Origin: Bacteroidota bacterium
GTDB lineage: Bacteria; Bacteroidota; Bacteroidia; Cytophagales; Cyclobacteriaceae
NCBI GenBank assembly: GCA_023428695.1
Contig: JAEYWY010000018.1
Span: 50,533-114,532 of the forward strand
Direction of reading: 5' to 3'
DNA: 64,000 nucleotides
The translations under genes and the position numbers were made by a program. The notes under the pieces are model-generated. The model worked only from the letters and a program-made list of their open reading frames with translations, made no database searches and was not told the origin of the DNA. Below are positions 8,279-17,245 of the stretch, in pieces. Each line of letters opens with the position of its first letter. Positions within the stretch are counted from its first letter, which is position 1.

Positions 8279-9403
8279 ATGAATAACATAAGAATGGTCG
8301 ACTTGCATGGTCAGTATCTTCGAATAAAAGACGAAGTCGATCGTGCAATTGCAGGCGTTCTCAACTCAACAGCGTTCATACAGGGACCGCAGGTTTCGTC
8401 ATTTGCGGAGGCTCTCGGCAGATATGTTTCGTCTCCTTATGTCGTTCCCTGTGCAAATGGTACAGACGCGCTCCAAATCGCCATGATGGCGTTGGATCTC
8501 AGGCGTGGCGACGAAATAATCCTACCCGTCCACACGTACGTCGCGACAGCAGAAGTCATCGCACTCCTCGGATTGAAACCCGTGTTTGTTGATGTTGATC
8601 AGGAGACCTTCAACCTGGATGTTGCGCAGGCCGAACAGGCGATCACGGCCAATACCCGTGCCGTTGTACCCGTGCACCTCTATGGGCAGTGTGCGGACAT
8701 GGAGCCGCTGGTTTCTCTGGCTACAAAACACGGGCTCTTCGTAATTGAAGATACGGCACAGGCACTGGGCGCGGTTTACACATTCAGGGATGGAACAACA
8801 AAACATGCCGGCACCATTGGAACGATAGGCACCACTTCGTTTTTTCCTTCAAAAAATCTTGGCTGCTACGGCGATGGTGGCGCATTGTTCACGTCCGATG
8901 CCGCGTTAGCGGAAAAGATGAGAATGATCGCCAATCATGGTCAACGCAAAAAATACCATCATGATATAGTCGGTGTCAATAGCAGACTCGATACAGTACA
9001 GGCCGCGATTCTCGAAGTAAAACTGCGATCACTGCCGGAGTACACGCAGCGACGAAACGAAGTAGCCGCGTATTACGATACGGACCTTGCAACAATCAAG
9101 GGTGTCACCATACCAAAACGTTCCCCAAACTCCTCACATGTTTTCCATCAGTACACGCTCAGGGTTTGGGAAAGACGCGATGAACTTAAGAAGCACCTGG
9201 AGTCGAAAGGGATTCCAACAATGATATATTATCCGGTGCCGCTTCACCTGCAAGAGGCATACCGGAGCTATGGCTCAGGAGAGGGTTCGTTCCCGGTGAC
9301 GGAAGAGTTGTCACGCACGGTGCTTTCACTTCCTGTTCATACGGAAATGACCGGCGAGCAACTCGCATTCATTTGTGAATCTATACACGAATTTTTCAGA
9401 TGA
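8279..9403 (+). CDS. wbpE: DegT/DnrJ/EryC1 sugar aminotransferase (WbpE type)
   Basis: PLP-dependent transamination of a keto-sugar nucleotide, here most likely the 3-keto derivative of UDP-GlcNAcA. Features are the substrate-loop GTDALQIAMMAL, EDTAQALGA, and the PLP lysine in TTSFFPSKNLGCYGDGGA (about nt 8830-8883). The start GIRMVDLHGQY-like segment (NNIRMVDLHGQYLRIKDEV) is characteristic of the WbpE/WlbC group. The last bases overlap the next start (ATGA at 9400-9403). Confidence 0.88.
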   Translation: MNNIRMVDLHGQYLRIKDEVDRAIAGVLNSTAFIQGPQVSSFAEALGRYVSSPYVVPCANGTDALQIAMMALDLRRGDEIILPVHTYVATAEVIALLGLKPVFVDVDQETFNLDVAQAEQAITANTRAVVPVHLYGQCADMEPLVSLATKHGLFVIEDTAQALGAVYTFRDGTTKHAGTIGTIGTTSFFPSKNLGCYGDGGALFTSDAALAEKMRMIANHGQRKKYHHDIVGVNSRLDTVQAAILEVKLRSLPEYTQRRNEVAAYYDTDLATIKGVTIPKRSPNSSHVFHQYTLRVWERRDELKKHLESKGIPTMIYYPVPLHLQEAYRSYGSGEGSFPVTEELSRTVLSLPVHTEMTGEQLAFICESIHEFFR

Positions 9404-9981
9404 GTAATGAACTGCAATACTTCGCGCATCCAACCGCGGTCATTGACGAAGGCTGCTCAATTGGCGCAGGCACAAAGATTTGGCATTTCTGCCACATCAT
9501 GCCGGGTTGTGTTATTGGGGAAAATTGTAACATCGGTCAGAACGTAGTGATTTCACCAAATGTGGTTCTGGGAAAAAATGTGAAGGTGCAGAACAACGTT
9601 TCAATTTATACCGGTGTCAAATGCGAGGACGATGTGTTTCTGGGACCGTCAATGGTGTTCACCAATGTTATCAATCCGCGTAGCGCGGTCAATCGGCGAG
9701 GCGAGTATCTTCAAACGATTGTGAAGAAGGGCGCCACCATTGGCGCGAATGCTACCATCGTATGCGGTCATAACATAGGGCGCTATGCGTTTATCGGGGC
9801 GGGCGCCGTCGTCACGAAAGAAGTTGCTGATTATGCTTTAGTCATTGGGAACCCCGCGCGACACGTTGGCTGGATGAGTGAGTATGGGCATAAACTTGTC
9901 TTCGATTCAAACGGTGATGCTCAATGTCCTGAAAGCGGAGAGCGCTACAAGCTGGCAAATGGAAAAGTAAAAAAAGATTGA
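9400..9981 (+). CDS. wbpD: Left-handed beta-helix N-acetyltransferase (WbpD type)
   Basis: Acetyl-CoA-dependent acetylation of the 3-amino group of the UDP-aminouronic acid. Hexapeptide repeats run through most of the 193 residues (for example CSIGAGTKIWHFCHI, CVIGENCNIGQNVVI, GATIGANATIVCGHNIG). The KIWHFCHI segment and FTNVINPRSAVNR are typical of the WbpD/WlbB subfamily. Both ends overlap neighbours by a few bases, consistent with coordinated translation with the aminotransferase and the oxidoreductase. Confidence 0.88.
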   Translation: MSNELQYFAHPTAVIDEGCSIGAGTKIWHFCHIMPGCVIGENCNIGQNVVISPNVVLGKNVKVQNNVSIYTGVKCEDDVFLGPSMVFTNVINPRSAVNRRGEYLQTIVKKGATIGANATIVCGHNIGRYAFIGAGAVVTKEVADYALVIGNPARHVGWMSEYGHKLVFDSNGDAQCPESGERYKLANGKVKKD

Positions 9982-10886
9982 TGAAGAAATTTGCACTAAT
10001 AGGAGCGGCCGGATTTATCGCGCCAAGGCATTTGAGAGCGATAAAGGAAACCGGCAACGAGCTGATTGCTGCGCTCGACAAGCATGATAATGTGGGGATT
10101 CTCGATTCGTATTTTCCTGACGCGCATTTTTTTACGGAGTTTGAACGATTTGATCGTCACCTTGACAAGCTAAAACGGAAGGGTGAAAAAGTTGATTATA
10201 TATCCATCTGTTCGCCAAATTACTTGCATGACGCACATGTGCGCTACGCATTGCGTTATGGTGCGGATGCCATTTGCGAGAAGCCTCTTGTGTTAAATCC
10301 GTGGAATCTCGACGGGCTGGTGGAAATTGAAAAGGAGACTGGCAAACGCGTTTTCACGATTCTTCAGCTTCGCCTTCATCCTTCGATTATTGCGCTTAGG
10401 GAAAGGGTAATGAACGGACCTTCTGAAAAGATTTATGATATCGATCTTCGGTATATAACCAGCCGAGGCAAGTGGTACCACTCTTCATGGAAAGGTGACA
10501 TTTCCAAGTCAGGCGGGATTGCAACAAATATAGGTGTTCATTTTTTTGATATGCTGATGTGGATATTCGGAGAGCCGGTAGATTACAGCGTGATCACCAG
10601 TTCTGCTGATCACGCGAGTGGTAAACTATCTCTCCGCCGTGCGAATGTGACCTGGTTTCTTAGCACCGATTATCGCGACGTGCCCGATGATGAAAGAGCC
10701 CGAGGCAAACGTACATTCCGCTCTCTTTCGATGGAGGGCCAACAAATCGAATTTAGCGATGGGTTCACGGACCTTCATACAAAAAGCTACGAGGCAATAC
10801 TTCAGGGCAACAGCTTCGGCCTGAGTGACGCTTATGCGTCAATTGATATTATCCATAAAATCCGGGTAGCCGGTCAGCAATTATGA
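9981..10886 (+). CDS. wbpB: Gfo/Idh/MocA family oxidoreductase (WbpB type)
   Basis: NAD-dependent oxidation at C3 of UDP-GlcNAcA, giving the keto group used by the aminotransferase. The N-terminal Rossmann motif KFALIGAAGFIAPRHLRAI and the catalytic-type segment CEKPLVLNPWNLDGL are visible, followed by SGGIATNIGVHFFDMLMWIFGEP. The ATG at 9981 overlaps the TGA of the acetyltransferase; the TTG just before it is not needed. At 301 residues it is close to the WbpB/WlbA size. Its end overlaps neuB by 4 bases. Confidence 0.87.
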   Translation: MKKFALIGAAGFIAPRHLRAIKETGNELIAALDKHDNVGILDSYFPDAHFFTEFERFDRHLDKLKRKGEKVDYISICSPNYLHDAHVRYALRYGADAICEKPLVLNPWNLDGLVEIEKETGKRVFTILQLRLHPSIIALRERVMNGPSEKIYDIDLRYITSRGKWYHSSWKGDISKSGGIATNIGVHFFDMLMWIFGEPVDYSVITSSADHASGKLSLRRANVTWFLSTDYRDVPDDERARGKRTFRSLSMEGQQIEFSDGFTDLHTKSYEAILQGNSFGLSDAYASIDIIHKIRVAGQQL

Positions 10887-11890
10887 GGGCACAAATCGTA
10901 GCCGAGGTCGCTCAGGCGCATGACGGAAGCCTGGGGATATTGCATTCATATATCGATGCGCTTGCCGGCACTGGTGTCGATGCGGTGAAATTTCAAACCC
11001 ATATTGCCGAGGCTGAAAGTAGTGCTTTTGAGCCATTCCGGGTGCCATTTAGTTATATAGACAAGACACGGTATGATTATTGGAAAAGGATGGAGTTCAC
11101 CGCCGAACAATGGCTGGAGATAAAAAAACACTGTGAGGACAAAAAGCTTGAGTTTCTTTCGTCCCCGTTTTCGGTAAAAGCGGTTGAACTTCTGGAAAGC
11201 CTGAATGTTAATCGGTATAAGATTGCATCGGGAGAGGTTTCAAACCTTCTGCTCCTTGAGCGAATTGCACGAACGGGAAAGCCCGTGATCCTATCATCGG
11301 GAATGAGCAGCCTTACAGAACTTGATACAGCCGTCGATTTTTTTAAAAGGCAGTCTATCGATGTTTCGGTTCTGCAATGTACGACGCAGTATCCGACGCC
11401 CCCGGAAGCACTGGGATTGAATGTGATCAAGACGCTGCAAGAACGATTCAACTGCAGAATAGGGTTTTCAGATCATAGTGGAACGACTCAGGCAAGCGTC
11501 GCCGCAAGAGTTCTTGGCGCGGAGATTCTTGAATTTCACGCCGTATTCGACAAACGCATGTTTGGACCGGACGCGACTTCTTCCCTGACAATTGAAGAGG
11601 TGAAAACGCTGGTAGACCAGGTGCGCTACCTGGAAAGAGCACTTGCAAGCCCTGTTGATAAATCTGTCGCAACTACAATGACCGAGTACAAAACGTTTTT
11701 CGGAAAGTCACTTGCCGTTAACGCAGATTTTCCTGCAGGGTACCGACTTAAAGTTGAAGATCTCGAATCGAAAAAACCGGCAGGAAAAGGGATATCTGCC
11801 GCTGACTACCGCACCGTTATCGGAAAGGAGTTGAAGCGTCCGTTACGAAAATATTCATTCTTAACTTACGAGGATTTGCAAGATGAGTAG
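10883..11890 (+). CDS. neuB: N-acetylneuraminate synthase family protein (NeuB/SpsE type)
   Basis: Condensation of a 2-acetamido-mannose-type sugar with phosphoenolpyruvate to a nine-carbon sialic-acid-like acid. The TIM-barrel part has AVKFQTHIAEAESSAF, FLSSPFSVKAVELLE, YKIASGEVSNLLLL, ILSSGMSS, VLQCTTQYPTPPE and GFSDHS; a C-terminal SAF (antifreeze-like) domain covers about residues 275-335. The N-terminal motif reads EVAQAHDGS instead of the common E-I-G-x-N-H-x-G. The start overlaps the oxidoreductase (ATGA), and the end overlaps neuC by 8 bases. The exact substrate (ManNAc or a modified sugar) cannot be fixed by sequence. Confidence 0.9.
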   Translation: MRAQIVAEVAQAHDGSLGILHSYIDALAGTGVDAVKFQTHIAEAESSAFEPFRVPFSYIDKTRYDYWKRMEFTAEQWLEIKKHCEDKKLEFLSSPFSVKAVELLESLNVNRYKIASGEVSNLLLLERIARTGKPVILSSGMSSLTELDTAVDFFKRQSIDVSVLQCTTQYPTPPEALGLNVIKTLQERFNCRIGFSDHSGTTQASVAARVLGAEILEFHAVFDKRMFGPDATSSLTIEEVKTLVDQVRYLERALASPVDKSVATTMTEYKTFFGKSLAVNADFPAGYRLKVEDLESKKPAGKGISAADYRTVIGKELKRPLRKYSFLTYEDLQDE

Positions 11891-13040
11891 AAGGAAAGTA
11901 TGTGTCGTAATTACTGCGCGCCCCAGCTACAGCAGGATAAAGACAGCGTTGGAAGAAATTGAGAACCATCCTGAGTTGGAATTACAATTGGTCGTTGCAG
12001 CAAGTGCGCTCCTTGAACGTTATGGTTCGGCTGTAAAGGTTATTCAAAAAGACGGGTTTAACATCTCGGCGAAAGTTTATAGTGTGCTCGAAGGAGAGAA
12101 CTTGACTGCTGCTGCGAAGACAACGGGGATAGGCATCATCGAGATATCAACAGTCTTCGATAATCTAAAGCCCGATGTTGTGGTGACGATCGCCGACCGG
12201 TTTGAAACGATTTCCACCGCGATAGCGGCTACATACATGAATATCCCGCTGGTTCACGTGCAGGGTGGAGAAGTCACCGGAAACATAGACGAAAAAGTTC
12301 GTCATGCTATAACGAAATTGGCGGATGCGCACTTTGTCGCGTCGTCCTCCGCCAAAGACCGGGTCGTGAAAATGGGAGAAGAAGAAAGTCGCGTCTATCT
12401 CACAGGCTGTCCCTCAATGGACCTGGCTCAGAGAATCTCACAACAACCTGCGCTAAATTTTGATCCATTCAGCAAGTACACGGGCGTCGGCGCAACTTTT
12501 CACATTTCTGACTCCTACCTGGTCGTGATGCAGCATCCGGTGACAACCGAATATGAACTGTCTAAGTCGCAAATAGAACAAACATTGAAAGCGGTGGAGG
12601 AACTCGGACTACCGACATTTTGGTTCTGGCCCAACGTGGATGCTGGATCCGATGGAACGTCAAGGGGTATACGTATCTTTAGAGAAGATCGTCGCGATAA
12701 GAATATTCACTTCTTCAAGAATATGGAGCCGGATGATTTTTTACGTCTTCTAAAGAATAGCAAATGCCTGATCGGCAACTCAAGTGTTGGAATACGCGAG
12801 TGCTCATTTCTCGGTGTGCCGGTTGTAAACATCGGAACTAGGCAAAATGGACGCGACAGAGGCAACAATGTTATTGACGTTGATTATAATACCGAAGCGA
12901 TTAAGGGAGCGATTCGAAAGCATTTGGATCACGGCCATTATCCGAGCGACCCGGTCTACGGGAATGGTGACGCCGGGAAAAAAATTGCTGATCTTTTAGC
13001 AACGGTGCCGCTGAGAATTGAGAAGAAGCTAACATACTGA
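11883..13040 (+). CDS. neuC: UDP-HexNAc 2-epimerase, hydrolysing (NeuC type)
   Basis: Releases UDP and inverts C2, giving the mannose-type precursor for NeuB. GT-B-like fold; characteristic segments are VVITARPSYSRIKTAL, VVTIADRFETISTAIAA, HVQGGEVTGNIDEKVRHA (about nt 12255-12308) and LIGNSSVGIRECSFLGVPVVNIG. The segment GEVTGNIDEKVRHAITKLAD places it with the hydrolysing NeuC/LegG group rather than the non-hydrolysing WecB group. It is 385 residues, normal. It follows neuB with an 8-base overlap. Whether it acts on UDP-GlcNAc itself or on the WbpABDE product is discussed among the findings. Confidence 0.88.
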   Translation: MSRRKVCVVITARPSYSRIKTALEEIENHPELELQLVVAASALLERYGSAVKVIQKDGFNISAKVYSVLEGENLTAAAKTTGIGIIEISTVFDNLKPDVVVTIADRFETISTAIAATYMNIPLVHVQGGEVTGNIDEKVRHAITKLADAHFVASSSAKDRVVKMGEEESRVYLTGCPSMDLAQRISQQPALNFDPFSKYTGVGATFHISDSYLVVMQHPVTTEYELSKSQIEQTLKAVEELGLPTFWFWPNVDAGSDGTSRGIRIFREDRRDKNIHFFKNMEPDDFLRLLKNSKCLIGNSSVGIRECSFLGVPVVNIGTRQNGRDRGNNVIDVDYNTEAIKGAIRKHLDHGHYPSDPVYGNGDAGKKIADLLATVPLRIEKKLTY

Positions 13041-13042
13041 CA

Positions 13043-13768
13043 ATGGCAGGAGAACATAATCCGTGCATTTTAGGTATCATCCCTGCTCGACGAGGATCGA
13101 AAAGAATCCCAGGCAAAAATATGAGAAAGCTTGCCGGACTCCCGCTCGTTGAGTACGTGCTGAGGGCCGCGTTGAAAGCTAAAACGATCACCCGACTTGT
13201 TGTGTCATCAGATGACGACGAGGTGCTTAAACTGCAAAGCCGTTATCCCGCAGTCACCTTTCTGCGAAGACCGGACGAACTTGCGTTAGATGAATCGCCG
13301 GCTATAGATTATGTACGCCATGTTCTGACCGCGACTGGCAAGGCATGGGACGTTATTGTTATTCTTCAGCCGACCACGCCGTTCGTGCGGGGCAAAGATA
13401 TCGACAGCACAATAAGCCTTCTCAGTCGTAACGATGTGGACTCAGCGGTGAGTGTGATGAGGGTTGAGCAAATGCATCATCCAATGAAACTGAAGGTCAT
13501 GGATGGTGACTTGTTGAAACCATTTCTCCGCGACGAGGGAGGCATAATTCCTGCGCAAAAACTGCCGGATGTATATACAAGAAACGGGGCAGTTTATGCA
13601 AGCAAACTTAATTCGATCGAACAAGGTCAGATCATAGGAGAACGGTGCGCCGGCTTTGTGATGCCACCAGAACGGTCAATAGACATAAATTATCCTATTG
13701 ACTTTGAGTTTGCCGAGTTTATCGCGTCAAGATATCCTACTGAATTTCTCGATGCGGAAACTGATTAA
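13043..13768 (+). CDS. neuA: CMP-sialic-acid-type cytidylyltransferase (NeuA)
   Basis: Activates the nonulosonic acid with CTP. The nucleotide-binding motif IIPARRGSKRIPGKNMRKLAG is at the N-terminus, with VVSSDDDEVL, LRRPDELALDESPAIDYV and ILQPTTPFVRGKDID further on. The length, 241 residues, fits single-domain NeuA proteins without the C-terminal hydrolase domain. It starts two bases after the neuC stop. Confidence 0.9.
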   Translation: MAGEHNPCILGIIPARRGSKRIPGKNMRKLAGLPLVEYVLRAALKAKTITRLVVSSDDDEVLKLQSRYPAVTFLRRPDELALDESPAIDYVRHVLTATGKAWDVIVILQPTTPFVRGKDIDSTISLLSRNDVDSAVSVMRVEQMHHPMKLKVMDGDLLKPFLRDEGGIIPAQKLPDVYTRNGAVYASKLNSIEQGQIIGERCAGFVMPPERSIDINYPIDFEFAEFIASRYPTEFLDAETD

Positions 13769-14984
13769 AGAAACAGCAAGTTATGTCGTCTTCAACTATG
13801 CTTCGCAAGCATTGTTGATCGCGAGAGGCTTTTTGCTTATTACAATCCTCACTCCGGTTTCCCTCGGGATTTACAAGCTTCTGTTTACGTATGTCTCCTA
13901 TTTCCGTTATTACAATCTCGGCCTGAATGCCCTGGCTTTTTACAGGGCTCCTCCGCGTAAAATGCAGGCATCATATGGGTTCCTGCTTCGAAAAATCAAT
14001 CTTACCCTCGCATGGTCGTTGGGGTTGCTTTTTACACTGATTTTTGCAATCCTCTGGTGGGATGCGCTTTCCTCTGATAGCACCCGCGATTACATCCTCT
14101 GGATTTTTCTAATCCTCTACTTCAGTCAGATGGCCGAAACTTATCTCACTATAGCGAAAGTCAACAAAGCATTTGCTACAATCAACAGATACAACGTAGC
14201 GTTTGCTGTCGTTTCTACCGTTTCAATGGTTGTTCTTGGCTATTTCTGGCAACTTCGTGGAGTAATCGTAGGGCTAACACTATCTACGATTGTGACAAGC
14301 GCATATCTAACAGGCAAGCTGGGAAAGGGGGTTCGTTATTCCATACGACTTACGCGTTGGAAAATAAAAAATCTTTTCAAACACTCTCTGACGACGATCC
14401 TTCCCGGGATGTTTATCGTATTGTTTACCACAGTTGAAATCTGGATAATTGCTTTCCGATTTGGTGCAGCGGAAACAGGATACTACTCTGTTGTTGCCAC
14501 TTTTGTTAGCATTGTTCTAATGTTGAACACGGATGGAGTCGTCTTGCTGTATTCAAAGCGTTCACAAAATTTTAGACGACAGCCAGGGTTCGTACTGAAC
14601 GTTACTGCTATAGCATTTTTTGTAATAGCGTCTGTTTGTTTCGCCGGCATTATCATTGTGCCGAAAATAATTGAAATGTTTTTTCCTGATTACCTAAGAG
14701 CCTCGGCTATCTACCTGCTTTGCTTCTGGGGGATACCATTTCTGGTGGCGCGGAACATTGTGGTGTCTTACATTTCGCAGAATCGAAGCATCTTCATTTC
14801 GACGATACTAGCTGCTCTGCTCGTGACAAAATCAGCTCTTCTGCTATTAGTGCAAACGTCAGCCTTCTACCTTGGACTGGCGGCTACAAATGCAGCGTTT
14901 GCTGTTGTCTTGATCATGGTATATGTGCTTGATCGTCAACGTGCATTCAACGGCAAACAAAACGCAAAAAACGGTATTACCTAA
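13752..14984 (+). CDS. wzx: Wzx-like polysaccharide flippase
   Basis: Polytopic membrane protein of the MOP superfamily that flips lipid-linked repeat units. About 12 hydrophobic segments are spread over 410 residues, beginning with MRKLIKETASYVVFNYASQA, a typical Wzx N-terminus. The frame is open back to 13698, but the ATG at 13752 gives the canonical start and overlaps neuA by 17 bases. Base composition is visibly richer in A and T than in the preceding enzymes, as is common for flippases and polymerases in exchanged glycan loci. Confidence 0.82.
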   Translation: MRKLIKETASYVVFNYASQALLIARGFLLITILTPVSLGIYKLLFTYVSYFRYYNLGLNALAFYRAPPRKMQASYGFLLRKINLTLAWSLGLLFTLIFAILWWDALSSDSTRDYILWIFLILYFSQMAETYLTIAKVNKAFATINRYNVAFAVVSTVSMVVLGYFWQLRGVIVGLTLSTIVTSAYLTGKLGKGVRYSIRLTRWKIKNLFKHSLTTILPGMFIVLFTTVEIWIIAFRFGAAETGYYSVVATFVSIVLMLNTDGVVLLYSKRSQNFRRQPGFVLNVTAIAFFVIASVCFAGIIIVPKIIEMFFPDYLRASAIYLLCFWGIPFLVARNIVVSYISQNRSIFISTILAALLVTKSALLLLVQTSAFYLGLAATNAAFAVVLIMVYVLDRQRAFNGKQNAKNGIT

Positions 14985-14995
14985 GGAAAAACACA

Positions 14996-15868
14996 ATGAA
15001 GAACTTTCTTAAATCCATCGTCGACAAATTACTCGTTTATTTGACCCATCACTCGTTCAATAAATCGCTTATTACGCTTCAAAGTCTTGAGTATGCGAGA
15101 CTTCGCCAGGACATGAGGGAAAAAACTCCGCTTAATACGGCGCTCTGGGGAAGGAAAGTCTATTCACAAAACGATGAAGACGGTGTTATTCAGAGAATAT
15201 TCTCCCAGATAGATCATTCCGCCACGTTCATTGAAATTGGAATTCAGGATGGACGTGAATGCAATTCGCTCGCATTGCTTCTTCAAGGCTGGAAGGGTGT
15301 TTGGGTCGAAGGGGACACGCGAAATTGCCAGGCGATCAAAAACGACCTGGGCGCTGATTACTTTCCGGCCAGATTTCGTGTCTTGAACAAGTTTATCGTA
15401 AAGGAGAATATATGCGAAATTGTTAATGATAGCAGGCAATTCCTCGGGATTGATGAAGTAGATTTTTTCTCAATCGATATCGATGGCAATGATTACCATA
15501 TCGTTGAAACGATGCTGGCGGGAAATATTCGACCGAAAGTATTCTGCATCGAGTATAACGGGAAATTTCCGCCGCCAATGAAAGTCGGTATCAGGTACAA
15601 TGCAAAACATGTTTGGGATAAGTCCGAATACCAGGGCGCTTCGATTCAACTGTTTCACGACTTGTTCAAAATGTACGGATATAGTCTGCTTTGTTGTAAT
15701 CTTACCGGGATAAACGCATTTTTTGTCCTGGATAGATATATGGAAAAATTCGAGCGATATTCCATAGAGGACTTGTTTCAGGAGTGCAGGTATAATCTTT
15801 CGCCCATCATACAGGGGGCGCCGCCAAGCCTTCGTTTTTTAAAAGAAGCGCTGACTGCAGACGAATAG
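14996..15868 (+). CDS. FkbM-like / class I SAM-dependent methyltransferase-like protein
   Basis: A 290-residue soluble protein. The segment SQNDEDGVIQRIF followed by FIEIGIQDGRECNS and GVWVEGD resembles the SAM-binding start of FkbM-related methyltransferases found in glycan loci, and FFSIDIDGNDYHIVETM matches the next core strand (D-I-D-G-x-D). A methyl transfer to a sugar of the repeat unit is plausible, though not shown. It begins 11 bases after wzx and ends 3 bases before the next gene. Confidence 0.65.
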   Translation: MKNFLKSIVDKLLVYLTHHSFNKSLITLQSLEYARLRQDMREKTPLNTALWGRKVYSQNDEDGVIQRIFSQIDHSATFIEIGIQDGRECNSLALLLQGWKGVWVEGDTRNCQAIKNDLGADYFPARFRVLNKFIVKENICEIVNDSRQFLGIDEVDFFSIDIDGNDYHIVETMLAGNIRPKVFCIEYNGKFPPPMKVGIRYNAKHVWDKSEYQGASIQLFHDLFKMYGYSLLCCNLTGINAFFVLDRYMEKFERYSIEDLFQECRYNLSPIIQGAPPSLRFLKEALTADE

Positions 15869-15871
15869 CAA

Positions 15872-17245
15872 ATGGCAAAGAGAATAATCATAACGGTTGT
15901 TGATGGCCTTCACTTCCGCTACATCGTGGATGCCGGTGTTCTTCGCCGGATTGCAGACCGCGGATTTGAAGTTCTGATTCTTACGATTCCCGCGCTTTGT
16001 AAGCGAATGGAGGATCAGACTTCTCAGTTCCGTCAGAATATACAAACAAGGCTACTGGAAGACGTTCCGTTGACCAGAATGCGAAGGATTTATATGTCTC
16101 TTGTTTCGGCGGCAAATCAGCGTTTGTCGGAAACGCTCAATTATAAAAATGAGCTTTTCAGGAAGAATGAGCCATTCAAGTACCTTCTTCTGCGCGTGCT
16201 CAGGAATCTGGCTGGAACACCCCCTTACCGGTGGATAAAAAATTGGACCGCGGCCTCCTTCTCGTCAGGTTATTATAGGCGGATGATTTCTGAGTTCAGG
16301 CCGAGTCTGATCGTGTTCTCCACACCCGGGCAGAAACTGCATGACCTGCCCTTGTTATACGAGTGCCTTCGTGCGGGAATTGCAACCATATCGCCGGTGT
16401 ACAGCTGGGATAACCTTACCGCTAAGGGTCCTTTCATCTTCCGTGTGGATAAGCTCATCGTTTGGAATGAAATAATGAGAGACGAAGCAATCCGCTATCA
16501 CGGCTTCACTTCCAACGATGTGGAAATATCGGGAGTGCCCGTATTTGATCCCTATCTTGATGTCATCAAAGAGGGCGACCAGTCCGCTGATTTCCGACTG
16601 AGTCTTGGGCTGAATCCGGATAAACCTTTGATTACAATCACAACAATCCCCCAGATTTTCTTCGGAGGCTGTCATTTTACGCTCGTCAAAAGGATCCTTT
16701 CATTCATGGAGAAAGGCTCAATTCGTCAGTGTGCAATACTGCTTCGGCCGCATCCCAAAGATATGACTGATTACGCGGAGCTTGAGGGCGAGCAGAACGT
16801 TGTTGTAGACACGTATGGCAGCGCACCGGATGATTCACTTATGAATTGGGTGCCGAGAAACGATAACATAACGCATTTGGGCCGAACGATGAAGTATAGC
16901 GATGTAGTGATTAATATTGCTTCAACGATCACAATTGACGCTGCATGTTTCGATACACCGATCATCAATGTCGCATACGACATGAAAATCAACGACGATG
17001 AATATCTGGGTACGGTGAAGCGTTTCTATTCGTATTCACACTACCAGCATGTGGTGGAATCAGGCGCAGCCGACATCGTTGGTAATGATGATGAACTCAT
17101 TGAGGCAATAAACAACGCTCTTAACTCTCCGAAATCCCGTTCAGCTCAACGAGCGGCTCTCGTGAGGCAACAAACGGGATCACTGGACGGACGCGCACAT
17201 GAGCGGGTCGCTGATTCTATTGTATCGATAATCACCCCGGTATGA
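15872..17245 (+). CDS. Putative GT-B-fold glycan biosynthesis protein, unassigned family
   Basis: A 457-residue soluble protein. I do not recognise a characterised family. The N-terminus (KRIIITVVDGLHFRYIVDAGVLRRI) and the Rossmann-like segments VYSWDNLTAKGP, VDKLIVWNEIMRDEAI, ISGVPVFDPY, ILLRPHPKD and DVVINIASTITIDAACFDTPIINVAY together look like the two halves of a GT-B fold, as in CDP-glycerol transferases and UDP-GlcNAc epimerases. The HPKD and S-T-I-T-I-D-A motifs lie where the donor nucleotide would bind. Position between the methyltransferase and the GT4 gene supports a glycosyltransferase role. Confidence 0.6.
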   Translation: MAKRIIITVVDGLHFRYIVDAGVLRRIADRGFEVLILTIPALCKRMEDQTSQFRQNIQTRLLEDVPLTRMRRIYMSLVSAANQRLSETLNYKNELFRKNEPFKYLLLRVLRNLAGTPPYRWIKNWTAASFSSGYYRRMISEFRPSLIVFSTPGQKLHDLPLLYECLRAGIATISPVYSWDNLTAKGPFIFRVDKLIVWNEIMRDEAIRYHGFTSNDVEISGVPVFDPYLDVIKEGDQSADFRLSLGLNPDKPLITITTIPQIFFGGCHFTLVKRILSFMEKGSIRQCAILLRPHPKDMTDYAELEGEQNVVVDTYGSAPDDSLMNWVPRNDNITHLGRTMKYSDVVINIASTITIDAACFDTPIINVAYDMKINDDEYLGTVKRFYSYSHYQHVVESGAADIVGNDDELIEAINNALNSPKSRSAQRAALVRQQTGSLDGRAHERVADSIVSIITPV

